Below, in pieces: positions 40,692 through 51,945 of a stretch of 64,000 nucleotides of DNA. The position numbers and the translations under genes were made by a program. Each line of letters opens with the position of its first letter. The first letter of the stretch is position 1. A model generated the notes under the pieces. That model saw only the letters and a list, made by a program, of their open reading frames with translations, made no database searches and had not been told where the DNA came from. The DNA is from Hymenopus coronatus (lineage: Eukaryota > Arthropoda > Insecta > Mantodea > Hymenopodidae), in contig CM060893.1 in assembly GCA_030762935.1 (NCBI GenBank), positions 8,352,001-8,416,000 on the forward strand, read 5' to 3'.

Positions 40692-41099
40692 TAGTTTTAG
40701 AATGTGAAGAAACTAGAATGCTTAGGGAGAGAATAGTGAAAAGTGAATGGACAACATTACCAAAAGAAATCCAAGTAGAAAGTTAATGTAAAACTTAGGA
40801 GAAACTTAATTGAAATTGGCAACTTTTTGGGTAGAGTGAAAACCAAGTGGATAAGGAAAATTAGTAAGCAGGACAAAGAAGAAGAAGAAGAAAGTTAAAC
40901 ACTAAGAGGTAGTATGTATTACATCTAAGATAAAAGTAGGACCCAACAGCTCGGCAACCACAGGGTTTGGGTTTATTGGGCCCAAGGGGAAACAACAACT
41001 AAGTGGAGAGAGAAAAATGTAAGGAAATGTATAATAATTTGTGAAAATAAATATTCATTCATTCAGTAAACACAGGTATTCTATACATGGTTGACACTA

Positions 41100-41300
41100 A
41101 AATGTTTTCCATTTTCCACCAGGTCTGTGGCCATACCTCAGGTAAATACAAGTTGTTTCATGGCCAAGAAAATCATTCAACCAATCAGATGCCAACTTCA
41201 TTCCTGCACTATAAATATGGAGATCTGAACTTCCATTTTCATCAGTTCATCCTGAAGATGAGGACATGGACATTTTACCATAAAACCTGAGATAAATTTT
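41100..41300 (+). repeat. Eroded PLE-B-like terminal fragment
   Basis: 'aaccaatcagatgccaactt' + 'cattcctgcactataaat' and 'catcctgaagatgaggacat' follow the order seen at 12180-12300 and 61385-61500. The stem motif is damaged here. Confidence 0.5.
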
Positions 41301-41339
41301 ACATATTCATTTCACAGAAATGGTTATGTTAACAGAAGT

Positions 41340-41575
41340 TATCCTGCATGGTTTAGGGGTAAGTGTTAGCCTCTGGTTCTCAAGGTTGCAGATTCAAACC
41401 CAGTGAAGGGCAATGGACTCTTAAGAGCATTGCTTCCTTTGGATGGGAAGTAAAGCTGATGGTCCCATGTCGTAGATTTACGACATGTATAAGAAGTTTT
41501 AAGTCTGTGACAGAGGCTTCTGAGCAAAATTAAGCAGTCATTCAACGCTCAATTTAAATTGTAAAGTAAGTAAAA
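41340..41575 (+). mobile_element. tRNA-derived SINE, S1-related, diverged
   Basis: CCTGCATGGTTTAGGGGTAA as box A and GCAGATTCAAACCCAGTGAA as box B, then an S1-like body ('gtaaagctgatggtcccatg', 'gaggcttctgagcaaaatta'). Confidence 0.65.
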
Positions 41576-41668
41576 TGTTGGCCCCATATTTTCAATAAAT
41601 ATTGAACATATTCATTGTTTACTACTATAAACAGAAGCACTATTAACAGTGAAGTAAGTATTCTTCAT

Positions 41669-41852
41669 GTTGGAGTTGTATTAAGTCACACTTATTTACA
41701 CTTAAAAATCTCCACTTAATATGTTAAAAAACACTGAAACGTTTTCCAAGACATTCGCCCTCTTCTTCAGCAGTTTGGAAAACGTTTCAGTGTTTTTTAA
41801 CATATTAAGTGGAGATTTTTAAGTGTGACTCAATACAACTCCAATATTCATT
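41669..41852. repeat. Palindrome with about 80-bp arms, PLE-terminus-like core
   Basis: 'aaaaatctccacttaatatg' + 'ttaaaaaacactgaaacgtt' + 'ttccaa' is followed, after about 20 bp, by its inverse; outer parts (ggagttgtattaagtcacac / gtgtgactcaatacaactcc) pair too. The centre reads, on the minus strand, CTGAAGAAGAGGGCGAATGT + CTTGGAAAACGTT, the same order of boxes as the PLE-B motif. Confidence 0.8.
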
Positions 41853-41989
41853 GTTTAGTTACCGAAATGAAAGTAAATGTGATGGCTTGAGCCAGAGTGT
41901 AAACTAAACCTTTAAATTAGAGTTGACAGACCGTCAATAATTTGAAAGAAGGAAAATCGTGCCTTCCACATTTATGAAATGGAACTTCT

Positions 41990-43315
41990 GCTTTTGATGA
42001 GCCGTCAATATTTGAAAATCTTAAAATGCCTTGACGATGCTGGAGAAATTTGACATTACTCTTTCTATAAGCAGAGAAGATTTAAGAAAGTATGTTTACA
42101 TTACAATTAAAATACTGCAACTCTTTCAGGGAACAGATTTTACAAAACAATGAAAGCATCTCTTTTAATGGGGTTGCACAATAAGCCCTTTAGGATGATA
42201 AAACTCCACCACCATCACCTCCATCTAATCTATTTGAACAATCCTGCAAGAACATGCCTACTACATTTGCTACTCTAATATGTATAAAATTACAGATAAA
42301 AATAATGCAAATACAGGACTAACATAATAAGTAATTAGATACTAATATGTTCTTTACAAAATAATTTTACAGCATCAATTCTTAACAAAATTTGTAGGAT
42401 TTAATTTAACATTCTTTCCTCAACACTCCATATTTGATATTTTATAACTAAATGAATAACCTGTACATTTCCTGTTTCATATTAAAGGCTGTTCTTTTGG
42501 CTTTCTTATTTTACAAAACAAAGTTGGGTTTATGTTCTGGTTGTGGCATAAAGAGCAGGCTGGACAAAATGGAGACCTCTCACATGGCTTGCTGCACCAA
42601 TCAACTGACTAGAGCAATGTTAGTTATCCTGTAATGAGCAATAATATAACATAATCACAAGATCAATAGTTAAGTAGATTATATCATGAACTTCCTCCAC
42701 TAACCGCCGTCTTTTTTGTGCTAGAAAATGGAAAATGGCCTAGTAAAATATTCTCACAAGAAACTGTTGTGGGCTGCAAGGGAGACTTTGCCAACTGTCA
42801 ATGTTCTCTCATTTCTACCGCTACGCCACCTTCAGCTATAGCTCACCAAGTGAAGGGGCTTCTCCTAAAACATTTCTATTCTAAGATGTATAAATAATGG
42901 TAGTAATTGGTGCACCAGTTTCTTACAAATTATTTACTGCAACTCTTACCCATGTACTGTTTGGCTGACATGCGGCGCTTTGGCATTAGTTCTGCTTCTG
43001 AACACTGTGTCGCTAATCTGTTTAGTTCGGTTACTCTGAGGGTTTTAGAAGTAGTCGTAGTAGTTATCCTATCGGTCATGCATTGAGGTGATCAAATTGG
43101 GTGAGTTTCTGGTGACTAGTTTATCGTGTTTAATATGCATTGAGTGTCCTACTCACCTTTTCTTATGCATGTAAGCTGTGCATATTTAAGGGCAGAATTT
43201 GTGTTTCACTTGGGTTATATCTGTACATTAAGCTCTTGTCTCTTGCAATAGAAGCATGGGTAAACTTACGTAAAGGGTTTCAGCAACTATGTATTAATAA
43301 AATATGACAGTATCT
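41990..43315. other. Unassigned sequence
   Basis: No exon, SINE or terminal repeat recognised. Base composition becomes less AT-rich after 42700. Confidence 0.3.
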
Positions 43316-43320
43316 GATGC

Positions 43321-43780
43321 TCAGCAATTACAAGACCATCCATAAGGCCAAGCTGAGGATAGATAACAAATGCCATATCTTGGAGTCCAGGAGCGCACAA
43401 GAGATGGGAAATGAATAAATACTGGCACGTCAGGGCCACTATCAGCATTCCTTTGAGTGATGCTGCATGCCTTGGGCAGATTAGACAATAGCCGTGTTAC
43501 CATTGGCCAGATATAAAGGTAGTTGCTGGGTTCTAGTGGACAGGGGGCTGCTGGATTGTAATCAGACCTATCATTATAATGGTTCAGGACAAAAGTTGTT
43601 GAAATCGCATATGCGCGCCACAGGGTATTCTGCTGCTGCTTCTGGTGATAATATTCAAGCTGGATACGGCCTGCTACTAGCCAGCATTCCGCATCATGCC
43701 TCCTCAACAAGAGCACTTTGCAGAAATCATGTATCCAAAATGAATTGCATTAAGCAGAGTCCGGAACCCTTTTAGGATGT
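43321..43780. other. Unassigned GC-richer patch with a long frame
   Basis: The minus strand is open for 131 codons and an overlapping plus-strand frame for 93. Neither resembles a family I know. The plus-strand end (QSPEPF, then a stop) lies about 60 bp before the left end of the DUF4817-type element. It may be an LTR-element remnant related to the gypsy scrap at 45480, but I cannot show it. Confidence 0.25.
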
Positions 43781-43994
43781 AAGCTGCATCTTGAGTTTTC
43801 CAAACAACATTAAATGGAGGCATTGTTGAAACCATATACAAGGTGTTTCAGAAATACTTTTACAAACTTCAGGTATGGGTTCCTCACTCCGCAAGAAGGA
43901 AAAAAGTTCATGTGAACATATGACCCATAATCCTTTGTTTCTCGTTAGGAGGTGTTCAACACAGTGGTACACTTATAACACACAAAATTCATAA

Positions 43995-44450
43995 TAAATG
44001 CTCGAAATATCCTCCTCTTGCTTCTGTGCATGCCTGTACTCGTCGAATCATGGAACGTCGCACCCTATCAAAAACTCCGGGATGGCCTCGAATGGTTTCG
44101 CAGGCTTCCATGACACATCGATGAAGTGTTTCTGCATCTGGGATGGCTGCTCCATAAACCAATGACTTAAGATGCCTCCAGAGGTAAAAATATGCAGGAT
44201 TGAGGTCGGGAGAACGTGCAGGCCATGGAACTGGTCCTCCTCTGCCTATCCATTGGTCATGGTAGATACCAGTCAGTGCATCTCAAACAATGTGACTAAA
44301 ATGTGCAAAGGTTCCTGTCTCAGCAAGGCGACGATAAACAGCGACAAAGGTTGTCTTCGGTCTGGAAACTCCATCTGATAGAGCTGTGCAGCCTTGCACA
44401 CCATACATAAAAATCATGTCTGACGAAATGAATATCCAGCCATGGTGAAA
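43995..44450 (-). pseudogene. DUF4817-type transposase, N- and C-terminal remains
   Basis: The minus frame starts DMIFMYGVQGCTALSDGVSR, KTTFVAVYRRLAETGTFAHF, the DUF4817 head that ends with the xTFxxVYRRLxETGTF motif. After a stop and a deletion it continues DQWIGRGGPVPWPARSPDLN + PAYFYLWRHLKSLVYG, the region of the last catalytic acidic residue, and VRRSMIRRVQACTEARGGYF + EHLL at the end. The first two catalytic residues and the HTH are missing. The fragment at 343-579 looks like the missing HTH from a different copy. Confidence 0.7.
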
Positions 44451-44464
44451 CGAATACGTGCAGT

Positions 44465-45088
44465 TATTATCGGTGAGAAATTTCCTTGTGATTGACACTT
44501 GTGGGGTGTGTCATCTGCTGGCAGGGCTCGTCAGGTTGCTGACCAATCACAGTGTAGGAATACATAACCGTCAGAGACATGACATCATCAGCATTGCAAT
44601 ATCTATGTGGCTCAGTGGAAATTTACGCACATGACTGATCAATTGTTTGCAATCTAATTGTTTGATTTCATTCTGTCAAAAGTTTGGTTATGTTATACAC
44701 AGTGACTCCGTTAAGATTTACTTTTAAAATCATTACCACTTTTTATATATCACAGACATTGCTCTTGTTCTCGTCCTAGAAAATATCATGTGACATTGTG
44801 ATTTGAAAATGTCTTACATCCGTAATAAGCAAGTTGAGGTTATTTTAACCGAAACAGTAAAACTTTTCCGTTTAGTGAAATACAGGACCCAATGTGGAAA
44901 GGAATAGATAAGGTAACTAGTGAGAAATGGGGAAAAATAATTCAACATACGAGAGGTATGCACGGAAAGAAGGCATTTTAGATGAAGCAGTGGAACCTGT
45001 GCCGCTGCAGACGGCAGCGAGTAAATAGGGCAACAGCGCACCGAGGCGGCCACATGTCAATCACAAGGTAATTTCTCACCGATAATAA
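44465..45088. mobile_element. Nested 0.62-kb element with about 34-bp inverted termini
   Basis: TTATTATCGGTGAGAAATTT + CCTTGTGATTGACA at the left is inverted at the right (TGTCAATCACAAGG + TAATTTCTCACCGATAATAA), with one length difference. No coding potential is seen. Superfamily unknown. Confidence 0.7.
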
Positions 45089-45479
45089 TTGACTACATGT
45101 ACACAATTGAAACATTGAAGACAGACTAATTGCAAATGACAAACGTAAACAAGTCTCCATGGCAACACTTCGCCATCTACCGTATGTAGTAATGTAGGTC
45201 AAAGCCTTCTATGAGTGCATAGAGAAATTAAGTTTTTAAGGTTGGACCCCGAAGGCCGTTGAACTCACACTTTTATTGTGACAGGAATAACGCGAAAACC
45301 AAGGATTATGGGACATATGTTCAAATGAACTTTTTTCCTTCTTTTGGTGGTATTTCTGAAACATCCTGTATAGAGGAAGGAACCACTCCAATGTAGAATG
45401 CTGTGTCAAGAAGACCCTACCTAGAACAAGGTGGAGAAGATGTCACAGCAGTTTTTGTAATATTGGTGGTGCCTGCAGA

Positions 45480-45700
45480 TGGATAGTATAGGCCTCAGGA
45501 GGGAGCAGTTTCATACGTCTGAGAGCAGTGGAGACCAAGCTGGGAGGACATGTATAAGTCCTATTGGGCCCAGTGGGACTTGCTAAAGATCAAGGAAGAT
45601 GTGTTGTTCAGGGTTTGGGAGTCACATGAGGGCAGACCCAGAGAGAGCAGTTGGGTAAGGTAGCAGAAGTCTGGAGCAAGTGCGCACAGGGACACCTCCA
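45480..45700 (+). pseudogene. Ty3/gypsy pol fragment
   Basis: One frame reads PSWEDMYKSYWAQWDLLKIK + EDVLFRVWESHEGRPREQLG near 45535-45650. This matches the segment before the integrase zinc-binding domain of gypsy-type polyproteins (YWAQWxxLxIxxGVLxRxWES). No LTRs are seen. Confidence 0.55.
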
Positions 45701-45759
45701 GCAAAAGTACTATTGATATAATAATTGTAAAACTTGTTAGGATTTTCAAGAAAGGATGA

Positions 45760-46020
45760 CATTTCAAAAAATAAAAAATCTGGCATTTATCAATTAAATT
45801 GTTTAAATTGCGACCTTTTTTTATATTGGTAAGACTAAACGTCATTTAGAAACCAGAGTAAAAGAACAGTTTAGGAATAATGCAATGAATTTTGATATAC
45901 CACCAATTGACTCTTTCACCAAATTTGTTTTGATTCCAGTAGTTGGCAATACCTTTGTACACAATCCACCTAGTAGCAGTAACCATAACAATTTAAATAA
46001 ACAACAAGAGCAAAAAGAAA
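45760..46020 (+). pseudogene. PLE endonuclease fragment with internal deletion
   Basis: KSGIYQLNCLNCDLF with a frameshift to YIGKTKRHLETRVKEQFRN, then straight to NAMNFDIPPIDSFTKFVLIP and VVGNTFVHNPPSSSNHN. About 60 residues between the EH helix and the NFDIPP tail are deleted. The tail matches the palindromic element at 54193. Confidence 0.7.
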
Positions 46021-46079
46021 CAAAGCTGAGGATGCAATAGACCAATTTATTGAGGCTACGGCAGACACAGAGTGGTGTT

Positions 46080-46710
46080 GCCAATGTCGTGTTTCTGTCA
46101 GACTAGAAGCCAAGGTCACATGCAGCACTACCTGCTGGCTTTTAGCACTTCCACAACATAGTTCCTTAAATATCCTGCTTTCCTTGCATTATGTAAAACA
46201 CTCAAGGTGTTGCTATAATTCAATATATAACATTACAATTATGCTGCATATTTATTGTAACTATTGAAAAAATGTTATCAGGACGTAATCAGTTACTTGC
46301 CTTCACGCTATCTTAACACGCACCTGGAAACAAGTTCAAATTCTTGTCAATTTGTAAAATACCAACTCATATTATGTATAGTATTTCTTAAAATAATATA
46401 TTATATGTGACAAGCCCAAATCGGATTGGCTTTCAGGTACAACTATAATCCAATGGTTAAGTTGCTTTTACAAAAAACAGAGCAGGCTGAAATTAGGTTA
46501 TCTAATTGAGGGTGTTGTTCCTTAGTGTATGTGAAGAGTTTGTGTAAATAAACCAAACGCCTATGGGAGACGGATCTCAGGTATACAGAACTTACAGCTT
46601 ACACATTTTTTCACAATTTATAAGCTATTAGCACATTATCTCCATATTATCTGAAGTTTTCTGTATCCAAGGTAGCCTCAATACCAATTGGTTAGGATAA
46701 TCTGAGAAAT
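46080..46710. other. Unassigned sequence
   Basis: No recognisable exon or element end. Confidence 0.3.
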
Positions 46711-46712
46711 AT

Positions 46713-47345
46713 GGGGGCCATCCAGAAAGTTACAGACAATTTGATATAACCATATAACAACAAAAGATATCAACACAAAATTTTATTTACAAAGTTACAG
46801 TACCTTACTCTATTTCTCAAAGTAATTGACATTGCTATCAAGGTATTTATTGTCATGTGGTACCAGTTTTTCAATGCACTCTTTCACTGCTAAAGATCTG
46901 AGCCAAGATGTCACTGACATTTTGAGGTCCTCATGGCTGGGAAATCTTTTCCATCCAAAAAGCCATGAACGATGTCCGATTTTTCTGAGCTGTTTTATCA
47001 AAATTTGCTTTCAACTCCTCCATAAAGATTCATGAACTTCCTCTCTGGTCATCCTTGATTATTTGTAAATTATGTGCCATTTCCTCACTGAATAGACTCA
47101 TTCATTGCATTATCACTGTACACTTGCGTTATTTGCCTATAAAATTCAAACATTTGTGCATTCAAAAAAATTTGGTGGTAGAAAAGTATAACATCAGTAT
47201 TGAAAAACTGGTGCTATGTGACAATAAATATCATGACAGGCAACAAAGTAAGGTACTGTAACTTTGTAAATAAAGTTTTGTGTTGATAACTTTTGTAATT
47301 ATTTAGTTATGCCAAATCGTCCGTCACTTTCTGGATGGCTCTCGT
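46713..47345 (-). mobile_element. Mariner-like foldback element
   Basis: The ends GGGGGCCATCCAGAAAGTTA and ACTTTCTGGATGGCTCTCGT are inverted. On the minus strand LVPHDNKYLDSNVNYFEK is the end of a mariner-type transposase (cf. LVPRYDKCLQNFGSYVEK at 59367). Beyond the usual termini, about 150 bp at the right (47194-47345) is an inverted copy of 46712-46877, including the C-terminal codons, so two transposase 3' ends face outward. Confidence 0.65.
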
Positions 47346-47690
47346 GCTTGCTATGCAAGGTCTTGACACCCCACAACAGTTGTGAGAACAGTATTATACA
47401 GCTAGCTATATCTCTTCATTGCTTTAAGGCCTTAATGGTTTCAATACACATAAAGCTAAACAAACCAGCAACCACTAGAATATAACATGTCTAAAAACTT
47501 GGACCTTAGAAATTTGTTCTTCTGCTACAGTCGTAACACGAAGTTAACAAGATAATTGAAATGTTATAAAGCTGGATGTGTAGTATTCAACAGATGCACT
47601 GGACACTTGCTAGAAAAGGCCAACGGGCCTCAGGCTTAGTATTCTACTAGAAGCAGAGAGTACAGAGTAACAGCAGGCAGTGTTTGGGTC
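47346..47690. other. Unassigned sequence
   Basis: Nothing recognised; ends at the start of an R850 copy. Confidence 0.3.
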
Positions 47691-47696
47691 AGACAA

Positions 47697-48553
47697 AAAT
47701 ATCTGATGTGTTCCATTCACATGACTTTCTCTACATCTCTGCAACAAATTATTGTTAAAAAGCTTATGCTTCTATTTATTTCATACTAATCGACAAAAAA
47801 TTAGCAGAAATAGTCTTATTACTTGCTTCCTTGTAAGTAGAAGAGAAATAAGGAAGTACATAGGTTAAAGTGATAGTTAAAAGCTGGTTGCTGTGTGACT
47901 GAAGTTCCTTTGCTTGTATGGACAGGAGTTGACCAATTCCTGTATGAGAAAAGTTAAGTTTTTCAAAGCTAAAACCAAAAATAAGGAATATCTCAAAAAT
48001 GATCAACTCCACGAAAAAAATGTATACAACATAAATTGTGTGTTTTAATATGCCCTACATTTTTTGTGTGGTACGTTTTTGTACATCTCTTACAGTTTAG
48101 CAGTTATGCAAAATTCCGTAAAATTCATCCAGAATAAAGTAGTCTTCAGAGGCTATTCCCAGAAAATTCAAGATATACATTTCATTTGTCAGGTAAACTA
48201 TCTTTAACATATGAAATTTAAATCAAAATCGTTATAGCCATTTTTGAAAACATCAAAATTTTCGAAAAAAAGTCCATGTAAAAGGTAGTCTGGGATGGGG
48301 GGATTTTCATCAAAATTTTCGTGTCACATCCTTAGAAGATATCAAACTTAAATACCAAGTTTGGTATTCAACGATCTCTTTGTTTTTGAGCTATGCACAC
48401 ACAGACATAGGACCTTTATCTGAAAATGCTTTTTTTGGATTCAGGGGGACCCAAAACATTTATTTCCCGTGAAATTTCGGTATCAAAATTTTGGGTGGAA
48501 TACAATACCTTCTCTATACACTATGTAAATAGTAAGTGTAGAGAAAGTAAAAA
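47697..48553 (-). repeat. R850 dispersed repeat, near full length
   Basis: AAAATATCTGATGTGTTCCA at the start and TGTAGAGAAAGTAAAAA at the end. The palindrome region reads CACTATGTAAATAGTA (one change). The microsatellite is shortened to 'cacacacagacatagg'. Confidence 0.8.
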
Positions 48554-48559
48554 AAAAAG

Positions 48560-49590
48560 GAGTTAATCAGCTTAGGTGAACCTTAGATTGTTCAAAATAT
48601 ATGGAAATACTTTAAGCTTTATTTAAAAATTAAGTTATGTTGTCTGTTAATAAATATGGTATTTGGTCTTTTATCTCTTCCAAGAATTATTTGATAAAGC
48701 ATTTATCTGTTATAAAATGTTTTTTTAGGGTTATTAAACAAACTTCTGTTTCTTTTCTGAAAAACTATTTTAAAAATAACAAAACTGCACTAAGATTTGT
48801 TTTTCTTTTCATTTCAAAGAATCACTCTATTCAAGAATAATCAGATCACCTGACACCCTAATATACTTGCCCATTTCCTGAAACTTTCCCTAATCCATCA
48901 AAGCATAACAACTTGCAATGCCACAATAGGACTGCAGGAAATGTAAAAAAATAAACGTAATTTCTGATTTATAATCTATTCAGTTCTCTTTCTTTTTGCT
49001 TGCATTCCATGTTACTTTTCCAATGCTAAATTAAACAGCAGATCCCTAAGCGAACTCTGTAATAACAAAGTATAATTCTCAGTCCATGGATTCTGCCTCC
49101 ACGCCTTCCAGTTACTTATACTCTCTGCTTGGACATTAGGCACAGTACAACTTAACAAAAACAAATGTCCCAAAAAGAACATTATCACAAACTCTACTAA
49201 GTCATTATTTGTACTGCATGCACACTATCCTGTAACTTTCAATAGCAACTAAAATTAATATTGCTTATGTTGGTAACCATGGCACCAGAAAGAAATATTG
49301 CTGAAGCCAAGACTTACCGCAGCATTTAAAGCAATAAATTCCAATGCCAATAATGAATATGATACTATTACTAATTGTACTATAACCTTTTTGAACTACA
49401 ATGTATCTTTTTGTGAACTTCAACAACCTGAGGACTTGTCAATAAAATGAAATATATGTTTCAAAAATGGATGGGTAGCATATTGTACTCTTCTATTTAC
49501 AAAGAATCATGTTTCATCTCCATAAATGACTACTTAAACAAATGAGCACAAACATAAAAAAATAAATGAACTCTTACTGCCCCAGCAGGG
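48560..49590. other. AT-rich sequence downstream of a minus-strand last exon
   Basis: It probably includes the 3'UTR of the gene ending at 49599. I see no repeat family or other exon. Confidence 0.35.
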
Positions 49591-49598
49591 CAACAAAA

Positions 49599-49904
49599 TT
49601 ACACCTCGCATGCACCCCTCTGAGTGATGGCTACGGTTTTCCGTATATCCATCACACGTTCAGTATCACTGTCGTCTTCTTCGTAATAGGCCGCACTGGC
49701 TTTCTCTCGTGTGTAGAGATCGTGTTCTGAGCTGACACTGCCCAGGAGGGGACTCTCTTCCCGACACTCGGTGCTGCTCATCCCCTCTCTCTCCTGCTCC
49801 CACGTGCCCGTCGTATCACCAATACCGCTATCTGTGGTGCTCTCCTCAACAGATGCCATGCGCGAAGCATCTTTAACCGTAAAGAATAACGCGGCTGCAA
49901 TGGC
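49599..49904 (-). CDS. Last coding exon of an unidentified host gene (membrane protein?)
   Basis: On the minus strand a TTGTTGCAG acceptor precedes 101 codons and a TAA. The peptide begins AIAAALFFTVKDASRMASVE, which reads like the end of a transmembrane helix followed by a cytoplasmic tail. The tail is acidic and Ser/Thr-rich (ESTTDSGIGDTTGTWEQERE, EESPLLGSVSSEHDLYTREK, YYEEDDSDTERVMDIRKTVA). It contains an ESPLLG dileucine-type motif (E-x-x-x-L-L-like sorting signal). GC content and codon use resemble the CSPP1-like exons and not the transposons. I cannot name the family; a multi-pass transporter tail is a guess. Upstream exons would lie at higher coordinates, but none was found here. Confidence 0.65.
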   Translation of the reverse strand, partial: AIAAALFFTVKDASRMASVEESTTDSGIGDTTGTWEQEREGMSSTECREESPLLGSVSSEHDLYTREKASAAYYEEDDSDTERVMDIRKTVAITQRGACEV

Positions 49905-49944
49905 CTGCAACAATGACAAAATGTATAAACAATGTTATGTATTA

Positions 49945-51597
49945 AATTCACATGACTTTCTCCACATCTCTGCAACAAATTATTGTTAAAAAGCTCATGC
50001 TTCTATTTACTTCATGCTAATCGAGAAAAATCTGATGTGTTACACTCACATGACTTTCTCTAAATCCCTGCAACAAATTATTCTTAAAAAGCTTATACTT
50101 CTATTTACTTTATGCGAATCAGAAAAAATTAGCAGAAATAGTCTTATCACTTGCTTCCTTGTAAGTAGTAGCAAAATAAGGGACTACCATAGGTTAAAGT
50201 GATAGTCAAGAGCTGGTTGCTATGTCAATGAAGTTCCTTTGTTTATATGGATAGGAGTTGACAAGTTCCTGTATGACAAAAGTATACGTTTTTCATAGCA
50301 GAAACCAAAAATAAGGAATGTTTCAAAAATGTCGAACTCCACGAAAAAAATATATATAACATAAATTGTGTGTTTTAATGTGCTCTACATTTTTTGTGTT
50401 GTAAGTTTTTGTCTATCTCTTACGGTATAGCAGTTATTCAAAATTCAGTAAAATTCATCCAGAATAAACTACTCTTCAGAGGCTATTCTCAGAAAATTCA
50501 AGATATACATTTTATTTGTCAGGTAAATATCTTTAGTATACAAAATTTTAATCAAAATCGTTAGAGCCATTTTTGAGAAAATCAAAATTTTCGAAAAAAG
50601 TTTCATGTAAAGGGTAGTTGTGGGTGGGGGGATTTTTCTCAAAATCTTTGTGTCACATCCCTGGAAGATACTAAACTTAAAAGCCAAGTTTGGTATTTTA
50701 CCTATTTTTCGTTTTTGAGTTATCGTGTTCACAGACACACGGATACACACACATGGACCTTTTTGTGAAAATGCTTTTTTTGGATATTGGGGACTCTAAA
50801 ACATATATTTCCAGTGAAATCTCGGTATCAAATTTTTGGGTGGAGTGCAATATAGAGAAAGTAAAATTTATCAGTAATAATATTATTACTTGCTTCCTTT
50901 TAAGTAGTAGCGAAATAAGGGAGTACTATAGGTTAAAAGGATAGTGAAAAGCTGGTTACTATGTGACTGAAGTTCCTTTGTTTGGACAGAAGTTGGCAAA
51001 TTCATGAATGAGAGAGGTATAAGTTTTTCAAAGCTGAAACTAAAAACAAGGAATATCTTAAAAACAATCAACTCCACGAAAAAAATGTATATAACATAAA
51101 TTGTGTTCTAACATGCTCTGCATTTTTTGTGTGGTAAGTTTTTGTCCATATCTTACGGTTTAGCAGTCATGCAAAATACCGTAAAATTCATCCAAAACAA
51201 AGAGTTCTTCAGAGGCTATTCCCAGAAAATTCAAGATATATATTTTATTAATCAAAATCATTAGAGCCATTTTTGAGCAAATCAAAATTTTCGAAAAAAG
51301 TTCCATGTAAAGGATAGTTTGGGGTGGAGGGATTTTTCTCCAAATCTTTGTGTCGCATCCCTGGAAGATACTAAACTTAAATACTAACTTTGGTATTTTA
51401 CCGACTTTTCATTATTGAGTTATCATGTTCACAGACACACACACTCACACGGACCACTTTCTGAAAATGCTTTTTTTTGGATACAGGGGACTCTAAAACA
51501 TATATTACTGGTGAAATCTTGGTATCAAATTTTTGGGTGGAGTGCAATACCTTCTCTATACACTATGTACATAGTATGTATAGAGAAAGTAAAAAGC
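49945..51597 (-). repeat. Tandem run of R850 copies (end fragment plus two)
   Basis: A 75-bp start fragment (49950-50025) is followed by a copy (50028-50873) and a third (50875-51597), all in the same orientation. The second copy lacks the palindrome before its final 'gagaaagtaaa'; the third lacks its AAAAATC start. This suggests unequal exchange or repeated insertion at the same site. Confidence 0.75.
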
Positions 51598-51804
51598 TTA
51601 TTTTGTTTTGTTGCTACCTTTACTTCGTAATCCCACTAAATCATACAACTTTAAAAAAGAACAACTTGCTAATATCACATGCACACTGGCAAGTACCAAA
51701 GCAGTCCCAAGTAGTTAAGAGAATGGAAGTGACGTATATCTGGAAGTTAAATTGAACTGGTTGTATGTGGGAAGTTTTTCAAAAACTAAAATTTGTAAAT
51801 TTTG

Positions 51805-51945
51805 ACTCATCTTAAGGGTATATTGTTACCCTGAAGACAAGGAAGATGCACTTCTTCGAAACGGTGTCAAGCCAAGTTTTTACCTGGCTAGAAGCCCGAG
51901 AAGATTTTGAATTAACACGCCGCCAAGAAAGCCTCAGTTCTTATT
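51805..51945 (+). repeat. PLE-B 3' terminal fragment
   Basis: CCCTGAAGACAAGGAAGATG + CACTTCTTCGAAACGGTGTC, then 'aagccaagtttttacctggc' and the extreme end 'gaattaacacgccgccaaga' + 'aagcctcagttctta'. It abuts an R850 copy on the right. Confidence 0.65.

Larger units (their letters stand above)
39430..41065 (+). mobile_element. LINE 3' end with zinc-knuckle tail, split by mariner M3
   Basis: Before the mariner: ISKVGIVRSIDGFWKEIRLR, IIANFNTKSSLVWYTEIKCL and CPLCHLIKEWHI. After it (from 40694): a LECEET-type continuation, RERIVKSEWTTLPKEIQVES and a Lys-rich end. The CPLC...H...C arrangement resembles the terminal zinc finger of several non-LTR reverse transcriptases. The 3' end is 'aaataaatattcattcattc', shared with the copy at 63186. 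Confidence 0.6.
43840..45372 (-). mobile_element. DUF4817-type DDE transposon, internally deleted
   Basis: Inverted ends: AGGTGTTTCAGAAATACTTT at 43842 and GGTATTTCTGAAACATCCTG at the right. Subterminal 'gaaaaaagttcatgtgaaca' + 'tatgacccataatcctttg' is also inverted at 45298-45345. A transposase relic lies near the left end and a separate TIR element (44465-45088) is nested inside. Confidence 0.7.

Noticed and set aside
43494..43775. Possible plus-strand gene ending at 43775
   Set aside because: No splice signals or family resemblance, and it overlaps a longer minus-strand frame that is equally unsupported.
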